This document shows, piece by piece, positions 1 through 8,673 of a DNA stretch of 64,000 nt. The notes under the pieces are model-generated. The model saw only the letters and a list, made by a program, of their open reading frames with translations. It was not told the DNA's origin and did no database searches. The stretch covers positions 1 through 64,000 of the forward strand of contig JARYMM010000017.1 of the NCBI GenBank assembly GCA_029907105.1, written 5' to 3'. Positions within the stretch are counted from its first letter, which is position 1, and each line of letters opens with the position of its first letter. The translations under genes were made by a program, and so were the position numbers. This DNA is from Anaerolineae bacterium (GTDB taxonomy: Bacteria > Chloroflexota > Anaerolineae > UBA3071).

Positions 1-137
1 CCGCCTCCTCGCAATGACACCAGGAAGTTTCTGTCCTTTAGAATGGCGGGCCGCGCCATGGCCAACTCGCAATGACAATCCTCGTCGGTTTGAGGCCAGG
101 CTTCGCGGGATACTTACGCGGAAGAGGGAGGTGTCGC

Positions 138-785
138 TTACTGGTCGGGGAAGATCAGCCGGTGTTGGAAGGCTGCGCGCAGGAGCTCGGCCAGGTTGTT
201 CGCTTTGAGTTTGGACATCAGGCTGGTGCGGTGCTTTTCCACGGTCCTGGTGCTCACCTGCAACAGGCGGGCGATGCCGGTATTGGTGTGCCCTTCGGCG
301 ATCAGTTGCAGCACCTGGTGTTCGCGGGGCGTGAGCCGCTCGGCCAGGGTGGGCGGTTCGTCGGCCTTTTGCTTCAGGAATTCATCCACGATGTAGCCGG
401 CGATGGCCGGGCTGAGGTAGGTCTCGCCGCGGCCGGCGGCGCGGATGGCCAGCACCAGCTCCTCGGCCAGCGAGCTTTTGAGCAGATAGCCCCTGGCCCC
501 GTTGTGCAGCGCCTGCCGCACCAGGGCCTCGTCGGAATACATGGAGAGGACGATGACCTGCGTGTTCACGCCCAGGGCCCGCACCTGCATGATGGCCTGG
601 AGGCCATTCAAACGGGGCATGGCCATGTCCATCACCAGCACATCAGGGGCCAATCGCCGCGCCAGTTCCACAGCCTCATAGCCATCTGCCGCCTCGCCCA
701 CGACCCGGATGTCGCCCGATCTCTCCAGCAGGGCCCGAATGCCCTGGCGCACCAGGGTATGATCGTCGGCGACGACCACTCTCAT
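138..785 (-). CDS. NarL/FixJ-family response regulator
   Basis: Two-component response regulator that should bind DNA when phosphorylated by the adjacent kinase. The N-terminal receiver domain opens with VVADDH (acidic pair) and carries the phosphoacceptor Asp53 in the VMDMAMP segment. The C-terminal third is a LuxR-type helix-turn-helix beginning LTPREHQVL and containing VSTRTVEKH. I chose the ATG at 785 rather than an upstream start at 830 because it begins exactly at the receiver fold and overlaps the kinase stop (ATGA), which indicates translational coupling. Target genes cannot be read from the window. Confidence 0.93.
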   Translation of the reverse strand: MRVVVADDHTLVRQGIRALLERSGDIRVVGEAADGYEAVELARRLAPDVLVMDMAMPRLNGLQAIMQVRALGVNTQVIVLSMYSDEALVRQALHNGARGYLLKSSLAEELVLAIRAAGRGETYLSPAIAGYIVDEFLKQKADEPPTLAERLTPREHQVLQLIAEGHTNTGIARLLQVSTRTVEKHRTSLMSKLKANNLAELLRAAFQHRLIFPDQ

Positions 786-2602
786 CGTTTCCCTCCCCTC
801 TCCAGGCCGGCGTTCTGCAGCGGAACCCAACCGACCAGGCGGGTGCCCCGGCCGATCTGCGATGTGATGTCCAGCCGGCCGCCCAGCATCTCCAGCCGTT
901 CCTGAATCCCCAGCAGGCCGAGGCCGGCGGAGCGTCCCGCAGCCGGCAGCAGGACTTTCTTGTCGAACCCCTTTCCGTTATCCTCCACGGCCAGGTTGAT
1001 TGCCCGGCCATCGCAGCGCAATGTAACACTGACGCGGCTGGCATGGGCGTGGCGCACGGCGTTGGTCAACGCCTCTTGCAGGAAGCGGTAGAGGGTGATG
1101 CTGACCGCTTCCGACACGGGCGGCATCGGGGCGCCGAGGTAGTCCACCGCGATCTGGGTGCGCCGGACGAAGTCCTGGCAGACGCCGGCCAGAGCCTGGT
1201 CGAGGCTCACGGCATCCAGGGCTGGAGGGCGGAGGTCCCGGGCCAGCAAGCGCAATTCCTCCATGGTCTGCGTGGTCAGGGCGATGGCATCGTCGAGGCG
1301 TCCGCCGGATGCACCGGCCTCGCCGGCCAGGTCGTCGCGCAGCAGTTCCAGGCTGATGCGCAGGGCCGTCAGGGCCTGGCCGGCCTCGTCGTGCAGCGCC
1401 TGCGACAGTCGTCGGCGTTCTTCCTCCTGGGCGTTGATGACCCGCTGGGCCAGACGGCGCAGGTGCGCGCTGCTGGCGGCCAGCTCTTCCAGGAGCCGGG
1501 CATTCTCCAGGGCGATGGCTGCCTGGTTGGCGAAGGCGGTCACCGTCGGCACGTCGGCCTCCAGCAACTCATCGCCGAACACGCCCAGCAATTGCCGCGT
1601 CTGGCCGGCGACGGTCAGGGGAGCGTAGATGGAGTGCCTCATCCTCAGCAGGGTCAGCAATTTCTCGAAGGCGACGTAGCCCAGCCTGGGGAAACCCCTG
1701 GTGGCCAGAGCGGCAGTATCCTGGCAGAAACGACTTTCACCACCCTCGATAATGGGCTGGAAGAACCCATCAGGGGCGAGGGGAACGCGCATCTCCAGCA
1801 GGGAGAGCCCTAACAGCCTTTGGGTTACCTGCTGCATCCTCCGCCACGACGTCAGGTAGTGGAAGGTCAGGAAAGTGTGGTCCTCGGCGACGTCGAAAAT
1901 GGCGGCCTGAAAGCCCAGTTTTCTGATCTCCTCGCCCATGAGGCGAAAGACATCCTGGCGTGTGCGGGCCTGCTGTACGGCCTGCGCGGCCTGACTGAGG
2001 GCCATCAGCAGGCGGTGCACGCGCAGGGTCTCCTCCTGGGCCTGGCGCGCCTGCTCCTCGGCTTCGCGGTAGCGCGCTTCGGAGGCGGCCAGTTCGGCGG
2101 TGCGCTCCTGCACCCGGCGTTCCAGCTCCTGCTCCATCCGCTTGTGCTCGGTGATGTCGCGGGCCAGGACGGCTACCTTGGTGACCCTTCCCTGTCCGTT
2201 GAAGACGGGCTGGAAGACGTTATCGTACCAGATGCCCTGGCGTTCGTCCTCGAAGCGCACAGGCTGGCCGGATTGAAAGACATGATCGGCGTAGGCCTTT
2301 CTGCTCCTGGCCAGGTCGGGAGGAAGCAGGTCCCAGCCATAGCGGCCGACGAGCTCGTCCACGCGGTAGCCCATCCGGCGGGCCATTATCTCGTTGACGT
2401 CCAGGATGATGCCTTCGGCGTTAACGAACCCTACGAGATGAAAAGGCGTGCCCAGGAGAGCCCTGACCATCTGCTCGCTCTCTTGCAGCCTCTGTTGGAG
2501 CTGCTTATGTTCGGCCAGCATCGTCTCCAATTCGGCGACGCGCTGGCGCAGACAGGCCAGTTCGGCCATGAGATGCTCCTGGTCTTGCTGGTTGGGCTTC
2601 AT
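782..2602 (-). CDS. PAS-GAF sensor histidine kinase, NarX/DegS type
   Basis: Cytoplasmic sensor kinase of 606 residues, partner of the downstream response regulator with which it overlaps by 4 nt. Visible order: short coiled coil (about 10-45), PAS domain (about 42-155), a second coiled coil, a GAF-like domain (about 200-372), HisKA_3 dimerisation helix with the phosphoacceptor His404 in the ALHDEAGQ motif, and an HATPase domain with N-box (EALTNAVRHA) and G-box (VEDNGKGF). No transmembrane segment is seen, so the signal is probably intracellular (redox, gas or small molecule bound by PAS/GAF); the ligand is not deducible. Confidence 0.93.
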   Translation of the reverse strand: MKPNQQDQEHLMAELACLRQRVAELETMLAEHKQLQQRLQESEQMVRALLGTPFHLVGFVNAEGIILDVNEIMARRMGYRVDELVGRYGWDLLPPDLARSRKAYADHVFQSGQPVRFEDERQGIWYDNVFQPVFNGQGRVTKVAVLARDITEHKRMEQELERRVQERTAELAASEARYREAEEQARQAQEETLRVHRLLMALSQAAQAVQQARTRQDVFRLMGEEIRKLGFQAAIFDVAEDHTFLTFHYLTSWRRMQQVTQRLLGLSLLEMRVPLAPDGFFQPIIEGGESRFCQDTAALATRGFPRLGYVAFEKLLTLLRMRHSIYAPLTVAGQTRQLLGVFGDELLEADVPTVTAFANQAAIALENARLLEELAASSAHLRRLAQRVINAQEEERRRLSQALHDEAGQALTALRISLELLRDDLAGEAGASGGRLDDAIALTTQTMEELRLLARDLRPPALDAVSLDQALAGVCQDFVRRTQIAVDYLGAPMPPVSEAVSITLYRFLQEALTNAVRHAHASRVSVTLRCDGRAINLAVEDNGKGFDKKVLLPAAGRSAGLGLLGIQERLEMLGGRLDITSQIGRGTRLVGWVPLQNAGLERGGKR

Positions 2603-2876
2603 CGGTCACGCCCACTCCTGGAGGCGTTCATGTCTGGGGCGGTAGCTCTGCATTCAGCCATGGCCAAAAGAGCGTCCTCGCTCTTGATAACTGGGGAGGT
2701 GCGGAGGGAACTCCCGCTTCTTCAACCACGCTTATGGCACCTGACCTCCTCCCAGGTCTTGACGGGCGAAAGTGTCTGGCGCTTCAGTGTACTATGCTCC
2801 CTGGCGCTGGCGTGCAAACACAATTTTATCACGATTTGGGCAAGAGGGCAAGTACTGATCATCATGAAGCTGCAAT
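2603..2876. other. Intergenic region, no gene recognised
   Basis: Divergent spacer between the histidine kinase and the LacI gene. I see no convincing open reading frame and no kinase promoter of consensus quality. The right-hand edge leads into the LacI promoter and operators described separately. Confidence 0.5.
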
Positions 2877-2905
2877 TTGACATCCAAAAGGTTTTGGAAT
2901 ATAAT
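2877..2905 (+). promoter_or_regulatory. Promoter of the LacI-family regulator gene
   Basis: Perfect -35 TTGACA (2877-2882) and perfect -10 TATAAT (2900-2905) with a 17-bp spacer, about 87 bp before the regulator ATG. The spacer itself contains an inverted repeat, see the operator entry. Confidence 0.85.
2883..2898. promoter_or_regulatory. Putative LacI-type operator O1 inside the promoter spacer
   Basis: Inverted repeat TCCAAAA-GG-TTTTGGA lying exactly between -35 and -10. A repressor bound here would block RNA polymerase. The half site matches O2 downstream. Autoregulation by the downstream LacI protein is an inference. Confidence 0.7.
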
Positions 2906-2917
2906 GGAGGTGCTTCT

Positions 2918-2929
2918 CAAAACGTTTTG
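2918..2929. promoter_or_regulatory. Putative LacI-type operator O2
   Basis: Perfect 12-bp palindrome CAAAACGTTTTG with the central CG typical of LacI-family operators. It lies 12 bp after the -10 box, overlapping the expected transcript start region. Confidence 0.75.
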
Positions 2930-2991
2930 GAACGTGCGGCGGGGCATCGCCCTTTGTCACAGGCGCACCCTGCTGGACGAAGGAGTCCTTC

Positions 2992-4017
2992 ATGCCGGTC
3001 ACGCTCAAGGACATTGCCGCTCGCTTAAACCTCTCCATCACCACCGTCTCGCGCGCCCTGGGAGGCTATCCTGACGTGGCTGCCGAGACCCGCCAACGGG
3101 TCCTGCAGGCGGCGCGGGAGATGGGCTATCACCCCAACGTCATCGCCCAAAGCTTACAGCGTCGGCGCAGCAACACCCTTGGTTTCGTCATCCCGGCCAC
3201 CGAGCGCTATCTCTCGGATCCCTTCTTCCTGGAGCTCCTGTCCGGCATAGGGGATGGGGCGGCCCAACGGGGTTTTGACCTTCTCGTTTCCACCTGCGCG
3301 CCCCTGTCATCGGAAGAGCGCACAGTATACGAGAGGATGATCAGAGGGAAGAGAGTGGACGGCATGGTGGTGGCCCGCACCAGAAAGGAGGATGAGCGCA
3401 TCTCCTATCTGGTGCAGGAGGGTTTCCCCATGGCCGCCTTTGGCCGCACGGCGCTGGCTTTGGATTTCCCTTTCATAGACGTGGATGGCGAAGAGGGCGT
3501 TGGTCAGGCCATGGCGCACCTCCTGGGCTCTGGCCATCGCCGCATCGGCTTCATTTCACCTCCCGTCTACCTCATGTTTACGGAGCATCGTCTGGCCGGT
3601 TATCGGCGGGCCCTGGAGCGCAGCGGTCTGGGCTTCGATGCTTCCCTGGTCGTGGAAGGCAACCTCTCCCAGGCCAGCGGCTACGAAATGATGGGGAGGC
3701 TTTTGGACCTGGGCGATCCCCCCTCAGCCGTTGTCTGTGGCAACGACCTGATGGCCCTGGGAGCCATTCACGCCATCCAGGAGCGAGGTCTGGCCGTTGG
3801 CCGGGATATCGCCGTGGTGGGTTTCGATGATATTCCCCTGGCCGAGCATTGCCATCCCCCGCTGACGACCGTGCGCCAGCCCATTTATGAGATCGGCAAG
3901 ATGGCGTCCGAGATGGTCATCCAGATCATCGAGGGCAGGGAACTGCAAGAGCGCCAGGTCATCCTGCAGCCCCAGTTGGTGATCCGGGAATCCACTGTAA
4001 CGACGGAAAGGGGGTGA
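2992..4017 (+). CDS. LacI-family transcriptional regulator
   Basis: Sugar-responsive repressor, 341 residues, the usual family length. The N-terminus is a canonical LacI helix-turn-helix ([13 protein letters not shown] then TTVSRALGG) with the hinge helix region MGYHPN. The rest is a periplasmic-binding-protein-like effector domain ending with the typical C-terminal TTVRQP and VIRES segments. AAGGAG precedes the ATG at a good distance. It sits directly before a carbohydrate ABC importer it most likely controls, and two palindromic operators overlap its own promoter. The effector sugar is unknown. Confidence 0.95.
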   Translation: MPVTLKDIAARLNLSITTVSRALGGYPDVAAETRQRVLQAAREMGYHPNVIAQSLQRRRSNTLGFVIPATERYLSDPFFLELLSGIGDGAAQRGFDLLVSTCAPLSSEERTVYERMIRGKRVDGMVVARTRKEDERISYLVQEGFPMAAFGRTALALDFPFIDVDGEEGVGQAMAHLLGSGHRRIGFISPPVYLMFTEHRLAGYRRALERSGLGFDASLVVEGNLSQASGYEMMGRLLDLGDPPSAVVCGNDLMALGAIHAIQERGLAVGRDIAVVGFDDIPLAEHCHPPLTTVRQPIYEIGKMASEMVIQIIEGRELQERQVILQPQLVIRESTVTTERG

Positions 4018-4118
4018 GGCGATTCCACAGAACATGTTTGGTCGGAAACCGAAGGGGCGCACGAGACAGCCTTCGGAGATCGGAACCACGGGTGTTCATT
4101 GCTTAAGGAGGAAGAAAG

Positions 4119-5567
4119 ATGAAAAAGCTAGCTGCACTGTTGTTGGTGCTCACGCTGGTGGCCACCTTCCTGGCGGCCTGCCCGGCCCCCACCCCCCAGG
4201 TCATCGAGAAGGAGGTGGTGGTGGAGAAGCCCGTCGTGGAGACCGTTGTGGTGGAGAAGGAAGTGGTCAAGGAAGTGGCGGCACCGACCATCCAGTTCTG
4301 GAGCACCGAGACCCAGCCGGAGCGAGCCAAGAAGACCCAGCAGATCCTGGATCGCTTTAAGGAAAAGACGGGTATTCACGTTGAGTTGATCTTGACCGAC
4401 GAGAATGCCCTGCCGGAGCTGACCACCGCCGCCGTGGCTGCCGGCACCCTGCCCGACGTCATGTTCCACCCTGTGGACTTCACCATGGGCTGGGCGGCCG
4501 AGGGCATCCTGGACCCCGTAGCGGCCACGGAGGTGGTTCAGGCCCTGGGCGAGGAGACCTTCTCTGCCGGCGCCCTGGACATGGTGAAGGTGGATGGCCA
4601 GTACGCCGCCGTGCCCTGTGATGGCTGGGGCCAGTTGCTCATCTACCGTAAGGACCTCTTCGACAAGGCCGGTCTGGAGGCCCCCACGACCTATGAGAAG
4701 ATCCTGGCTGCGGCTGAAGCGCTGAATGATCCGGCCAACAACTTCTACGGCATCACCCTGGCCAATGCGGCCGGCAAGGTCATGACCCAGCAGACCTTCG
4801 AGCACGTGGCCCTGGCCAACGGCTGTGAGTTGGTGAACGATGCCGGCGAGGTCACCCTGAACACGCCGCAGTGTGTGGAGGCCATCAAGTTCTACGCTGA
4901 TGTCAACCAGTTCACCCCGCCCGGCGAGGCCGAGGTGGTGGAGACGCGCGCCACCTACTTCGCCGGCCAGGCGGCCATGATCATCTGGTCTCCCTTCATC
5001 CTGGACGAGATGGCCGGCCTGCGCGACAGCGTGCTGCCGGCCTGTCCGGAGTGCAAGGATGACCCGGAGTTCCTGGCCAAGAACTCCGGCTTTGTGCCCG
5101 CCTTTTCTGGCCCCAGCGGTGCCCCGGCCCAGTATGGTCAGATCAGCTACATGGGCATCACCACCAATGCCGACAAAGAGGCGGCCCAGAAGTTCCTGGA
5201 GTTCTGGTTTAACGAGGGCTACCTGGACTGGCTGTCGGTCTCCGTGGAGGGCAAATTCCCCATGCGTCGTGGCACCCCTGATGAGCCAGACAAGTTCATC
5301 ACCGGCTGGTCGCAACTGGCGACCGGCGTGGATCGCAAGGCCAAGCTGGGCGACATCTACGGCGCTGAGGTGATCGAGTTGCTGGTCAAAGGCACGGAGA
5401 ACTTCGCTCGTTGGGGCTTCCCCCAGGGCCAGGGCGTGTTGGTGGGTGCCATCTACGAGGCATTGCCTGTGCCCAACATCCTGCGCGATGTGCTGGACGG
5501 GAGGTTCACCCCTGAGCAGGGCGCTGCCGAGATGCAGGCCGAGGTCGAGGCCCTGAAGCCAGAATAG
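4119..5567 (+). CDS. Carbohydrate ABC transporter substrate-binding lipoprotein
   Basis: Extracellular solute-binding protein of family 1 (MalE-like), 482 residues, that captures a sugar for the two permeases behind it. Residues 1-21 are a lipoprotein signal peptide ending in LAAC. A low-complexity acidic/valine linker (EKEVVVEKPVVETVVVEKE) follows, then the mature domain from IQFWSTETQ with the characteristic segments LPELTTAAVAAGTLPDVMF and ISYMGITTNADKEAAQKFLEFW. A strong TAAGGAGG ribosome site precedes the ATG. No ATPase gene is in the cluster, so a shared MsmK-type ATPase elsewhere is expected. Confidence 0.93.
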   Translation: MKKLAALLLVLTLVATFLAACPAPTPQVIEKEVVVEKPVVETVVVEKEVVKEVAAPTIQFWSTETQPERAKKTQQILDRFKEKTGIHVELILTDENALPELTTAAVAAGTLPDVMFHPVDFTMGWAAEGILDPVAATEVVQALGEETFSAGALDMVKVDGQYAAVPCDGWGQLLIYRKDLFDKAGLEAPTTYEKILAAAEALNDPANNFYGITLANAAGKVMTQQTFEHVALANGCELVNDAGEVTLNTPQCVEAIKFYADVNQFTPPGEAEVVETRATYFAGQAAMIIWSPFILDEMAGLRDSVLPACPECKDDPEFLAKNSGFVPAFSGPSGAPAQYGQISYMGITTNADKEAAQKFLEFWFNEGYLDWLSVSVEGKFPMRRGTPDEPDKFITGWSQLATGVDRKAKLGDIYGAEVIELLVKGTENFARWGFPQGQGVLVGAIYEALPVPNILRDVLDGRFTPEQGAAEMQAEVEALKPE

Positions 5568-5594
5568 GCCCTGGCTTGCCATGCTCGATGGAGA

Positions 5595-5628
5595 GGTAGT
5601 GCAGGCCACCCGGGTGGCCTGCGCTACC
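5595..5628. repeat. Large GC-rich hairpin after the binding-protein gene
   Basis: GGTAG-T-GCAGGCCACCC followed immediately by GGGTGGCCTGC-G-CTACC forms a near-perfect 17-bp stem. It may attenuate transcription between binding protein and permeases, giving a binding-protein excess. Its resemblance to other palindromes here suggests a dispersed repeat reused for that purpose. Confidence 0.7.
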
Positions 5629-5634
5629 CTATCC

Positions 5635-5662
5635 GTAGGACAACTGCGAGCAGTTGTCCTAC
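5635..5662. repeat. Dispersed 28-bp palindrome, copy 1
   Basis: GTAGGACAACTGC-GA-GCAGTTGTCCTAC, a perfect 13-bp stem with a 2-nt centre. An identical 28-bp copy lies at 55621-55648, about 50 kb away. The flank just after it (about 5690-5719, ending ACTCGCAATGAC) also resembles the left edge of the window at about 43-74. Confidence 0.9.
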
Positions 5663-5757
5663 GATTGCTGTTTCTGACCGGCAAGAATGCGCCCCGCGCG
5701 ATGGAGTACTCGCAATGACTGCTCTAACATTGTCGAGGTAACGAAAAGGATAGGACA

Positions 5758-6717
5758 ATGAAGGTGCTCCCCAAAACGAGCCAGCTTCGCCCTCCCACCC
5801 TGGCCCGGCGGGAGGCGCGCCTGGCCTATATCATGATCCTGCCCACCTTCCTCATCGTCATGCTCATCGTCATCCTGCCCGTGCTGTGGAACGCCTGGCT
5901 CAGCTTCAAGCCCGTGCGGCTGGGCGATCTGGCCAGGATTAACTTCTGGACCCTTGACCTCAGCCTCAGGAACTTCCAGACGGTCTTGCAGGGACGACAC
6001 TTCTGGCCTATTCTGACCACCACCCTGGTCTACACCATTGGCGGCACAGTTCTGTCCATCTTCCTGGGTCTCCTGGCCGCCTTGCTGGTACGCGAGGCCT
6101 TCCCCGGGCGCGGCGTCTTCCGCGGCTTCCTGCTCTTCCCTTACATCGCCCCGGTGGTGGCCGTGGCTTTCGTCTGGAGGATGATGCTCAACGCCCAATT
6201 TGGCATCGTCAACGAGCTGGGGGTGAGGTGGTTCGGGATGCAACGCACGGCCTTCCTGGCCCAGCGCACGCTGGAGGTCAGCCTGGCCGGCCTGCACATC
6301 AAATGGCCTCTGGCCCTGAGCATGGTCATCCTTTTCGAGGCCTGGCGTTACTTCCCCTTCGCCTTCCTTTTTATTTTGGCCCGCCTGCAAGCCCTGCCCG
6401 ATGACCTCTATGAGGCGGCGGCCGTGGACGGGGCTGTTCCCTCCCAACGCTTCTGGTACATCACCCTGCCCCAGTTGCGCGGCGTTTTCGCCACCCTCTT
6501 CCTGCTCCGCTTCATCTGGACTTTCAACAAGTTCGACGATGTTTACCTGCTGACTGGCGGCGGCGCGGGCACCCAGGTCATCACCGTCCAGATCTACGAA
6601 TACCTCTTTGGCCGTTACAACATCGGTGCGGCCGCTGCCCTGGCCGTGGTGCTGGGGCTGGTATTGGCTGTTTTCCTGGTGATCTACTTTCGTTACCTGG
6701 CGGTGGAGGAAGCGTGA
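5758..6717 (+). CDS. Sugar ABC transporter permease (MalF/UgpA type)
   Basis: Inner-membrane channel subunit, 319 residues, with about six hydrophobic segments starting at YIMILPTFLIVMLIVILPV. The EAA loop that docks the ATPase is clear near residue 220 (YEAAAVDGA ... ITLPQL). AGGATAGG precedes the ATG. The stop overlaps the next permease (ATGA), so the two are co-translated. Together with the binding protein it forms a CUT1-type importer; the substrate cannot be told from sequence alone. Confidence 0.93.
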   Translation: MKVLPKTSQLRPPTLARREARLAYIMILPTFLIVMLIVILPVLWNAWLSFKPVRLGDLARINFWTLDLSLRNFQTVLQGRHFWPILTTTLVYTIGGTVLSIFLGLLAALLVREAFPGRGVFRGFLLFPYIAPVVAVAFVWRMMLNAQFGIVNELGVRWFGMQRTAFLAQRTLEVSLAGLHIKWPLALSMVILFEAWRYFPFAFLFILARLQALPDDLYEAAAVDGAVPSQRFWYITLPQLRGVFATLFLLRFIWTFNKFDDVYLLTGGGAGTQVITVQIYEYLFGRYNIGAAAALAVVLGLVLAVFLVIYFRYLAVEEA

Positions 6718-7568
6718 TGAGCCGTGAACGCTTCGAACTGACGTTGATCAAAGTTCTGAAGGTGCTGGGCATCCTGTTCTTCGGCCTCATGGCCATCTTC
6801 CCCTTTTACTGGATGGTCGTGCTCTCCTTCCGCCCCCTGCAGGAGGTGCTCCTGGAACCGGTTCGCCTCTGGCCCACCTGGGAGAATGTCCGCACCCTCA
6901 GCACCTACAAGGGCGTGCTCTTCGAGCAGGGCTTCACCCGCTTCATCCGCAACAGCGCCTTTGTCTCTCTTATCACCATGACCCTGACCGTGCTCCTGGC
7001 CATCCTGGGGGCCTATGCTGTAGCCAGGCTGCGCTTCCGGGGACGGGACCTGATGTCCTCGGGCATCCTGCTCATCTACATGTTCCCGGCCATCATGCTG
7101 GCCATCCCCCTCTTTGTCGTCTTCCAACGCCTGGGCCTGCGTAACTCCCTGAGCGGCCTGATCATCGTCTACATGGCCCAGACCCTGCCGGTGGCCCTCT
7201 ACATGCTGCGCAGTTACTTCCAGACCATCCCCGCCGATCTGGAGGAAGCTGGCCTGATAGACGGCTGCAATCGTTTTGCCGTGATCTGGCGGATCACTCT
7301 TCCTCTGTCTATGCCGGCCGTGGCTTCAGTGGCCTTGTATACATTTATGATCGCCTGGAATGAGTTCCTCTTTGCCCTGCTCTTCCTCCTGGAAAGGCCT
7401 CAGGTGTGGACCTTGTCGCTGGGCGTCCAGCAACTCGACAATTTCGAAGTCCCCAAGACCTGGCTGATGGCCGGTTCGGTGATCATCTCCGTCCCTGTTA
7501 TTGCGATCTTCTCCTTCTTTGAGCGCTTCCTCACCAAGGGCCTCACCGCCGGGGCGGTGAAGGGATAA
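6714..7568 (+). CDS. Sugar ABC transporter permease (MalG/UgpE type)
   Basis: Second channel subunit, 284 residues, overlapping the first permease by 4 nt. It has six hydrophobic segments and the MalG-type EAA loop (EEAGLIDGC ... ITLPLSMP) near residues 178-200, and ends GLTAGAVKG as is common in the family. It should dimerise with the upstream permease. A metabolic dehydrogenase of the Gfo/Idh type apparently once followed, see the remnant just downstream. Confidence 0.94.
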   Translation: MMSRERFELTLIKVLKVLGILFFGLMAIFPFYWMVVLSFRPLQEVLLEPVRLWPTWENVRTLSTYKGVLFEQGFTRFIRNSAFVSLITMTLTVLLAILGAYAVARLRFRGRDLMSSGILLIYMFPAIMLAIPLFVVFQRLGLRNSLSGLIIVYMAQTLPVALYMLRSYFQTIPADLEEAGLIDGCNRFAVIWRITLPLSMPAVASVALYTFMIAWNEFLFALLFLLERPQVWTLSLGVQQLDNFEVPKTWLMAGSVIISVPVIAIFSFFERFLTKGLTAGAVKG

Positions 7569-7586
7569 GCTATCCTGGTCAGGGAG

Positions 7587-7760
7587 GTGATCGAAGTAGG
7601 CAGAGACGAGATTCGCCACTTCGTATACTGCGTCCTGGGGGCGATCGCCGGCCGTTGGCCCTCGTGATGCCCGCGCGGCCCTGGAGATGGCCCTGGCGGC
7701 GCAGCGGTCAGCCGAGGCGGGGCAACTGGTCAGGCTGGGTCATTCAACATCCAGGGGGTG
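7587..7760 (+). pseudogene. Remnant of a Gfo/Idh/MocA oxidoreductase C-terminus
   Basis: Starting at 7587 one frame reads VIEVGRDEIRHFVYCVLGAIAG and stops at a TGA. The neighbouring frame then gives DARAALEMALAAQRSAEAG followed by QLVRLG. Both pieces match the end of Gfo/Idh/MocA dehydrogenases (RHFV-C-...-DARAALE-A-A-RSAE). A deleted 5' part plus a frameshift is the simplest reading. Such genes commonly accompany sugar ABC operons, so this is probably the trace of a lost catabolic gene. Confidence 0.7.
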
Positions 7761-8129
7761 AAGGCGAAGTTCGGGCATGGGGAAGTGCTTGGGGTTGGTG
7801 GTGGATAGCGTGAGGTCGTGGTGGAGGGCGGTAGCGGAGATGAGGGCGTCGGGGAAGGAGAGCTGGATGCCCTGGCGGGCGTACTGGTAAATCAGGCGGC
7901 CAGCATGGTCGGCGATGGCCTTGTCCACCGCGAGGTTCGTCAGCGAATCGAGCAGTTCCATCGTGCGTTCCTCTTCGTGGGGATGCATCCCGGCCAGGAT
8001 CTCCGTCCGGGTGACGACGGAGATATAGAGGGCACCTTCCTCACCCCATCTGGTTAACAGAGCCGTTATCTGAGGCCGCTTTCGCAGGTGGAGGATCAGG
8101 ACATTTGTATCCAGCAAGTAATCAGCCAC
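7740..8129 (-). CDS. vapC: PIN-domain toxin (VapC family)
   Basis: Probable RNase toxin of a VapBC pair, 129 residues. PIN acidic residues are visible: Asp in DTNVLILH at the N-terminus, Glu in VVTRTEILAGM, Asp in SFPDALISATALHHDL and the closing STTNPKHF segment. I prefer the GTG at 8129 over the ATG at 8156, because GAGGAGG lies at the right distance and the GTG overlaps the antitoxin stop, as in coupled vapBC pairs. It abuts the dehydrogenase remnant, suggesting insertion there. Confidence 0.88.
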   Translation of the reverse strand: MADYLLDTNVLILHLRKRPQITALLTRWGEEGALYISVVTRTEILAGMHPHEEERTMELLDSLTNLAVDKAIADHAGRLIYQYARQGIQLSFPDALISATALHHDLTLSTTNPKHFPMPELRLHPLDVE

Positions 8130-8421
8130 TGCGCCTGGCCTCCTCAACGATTTCATCCCAGGAGCGGGGCATCCACGTCTCCCGCAGCCGGCGAACGTAG
8201 CGGTTCACGTCCTCGACGGTCATCAAATCGGGATGATCCTCATCCGACCAGGCCCCGGCTGACTCCCGCAGTGCCTTGAGCAATCGTCTGCGCTTGAGTG
8301 CCTCTTCTGTGGCCTCGACGATGAATTTGTTCCGCTCCCGGCGGGGGACATAGTGCCTGAGGTCTTCCAGAAGTAGGACAGGAAAGGTGACGTTAATTCG
8401 CTTGGTCGCTTCTGTAGCCAT
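8122..8421 (-). CDS. vapB: VapB-like ribbon-helix-helix antitoxin
   Basis: Antitoxin partner of the overlapping PIN toxin, 99 residues. The N-terminus KRINVTFPVLLLEDLRHYV fits a ribbon-helix-helix DNA-binding fold followed by NKFIVEATEEALKRRR. The C-terminal half (NRYVRRLRETWMPRSWDEI) would wrap the toxin. The ATG at 8421 is chosen because GGGAG precedes it and it begins just before the RHH strand. Its own consensus promoter lies upstream, so the pair should be autoregulated. Confidence 0.85.
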   Translation of the reverse strand: MATEATKRINVTFPVLLLEDLRHYVPRRERNKFIVEATEEALKRRRLLKALRESAGAWSDEDHPDLMTVEDVNRYVRRLRETWMPRSWDEIVEEARRSG

Positions 8422-8448
8422 TGCTATCTCCCTGATTGTGGTGTGAAA

Positions 8449-8477
8449 ATTATACATCAAATAAAAGTGGCTGTCAA
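8449..8477 (-). promoter_or_regulatory. Promoter of the vapBC pair
   Basis: On the minus strand TTGACA (8477-8472) and TATAAT (8454-8449) with a 17-bp spacer, all consensus, ending 27 bp before the antitoxin ATG. Confidence 0.85.
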
Positions 8478-8523
8478 ATGCACAAAGAACCTGCCCTGAG
8501 GGAAATGTGATAAGCCCATCGCC

Positions 8524-8553
8524 TTGACCTTGGGGGGAAGCCGATGGTATAAT
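8524..8553 (+). promoter_or_regulatory. Promoter of the glycosyltransferase pair
   Basis: TTGACC (8524-8529) and TATAAT (8548-8553) with an 18-bp spacer, 120 bp before the first glycosyltransferase ATG. Confidence 0.75.
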
Positions 8554-8673
8554 CCGGGCGGTCAGGCAAAGCTTAAGTTGATGTATCCTTCAACTATCGG
8601 CTATCAGCCGAATGGCTCTGGCTACCTATGAATCGGCGCGGACGGGGCAGGTGATCGTTCTGGAGGATCGGCG

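Noticed and set aside
4128-5684. Long antisense reading frame opposite the ABC binding protein (also 11626-13500, 23371-25371, 32420-34798 and others)
   Set aside because: These are GC-rich shadow frames of well-identified genes; their His/Gly/Arg/Gln-rich composition and lack of ribosome sites or motifs argue against coding.
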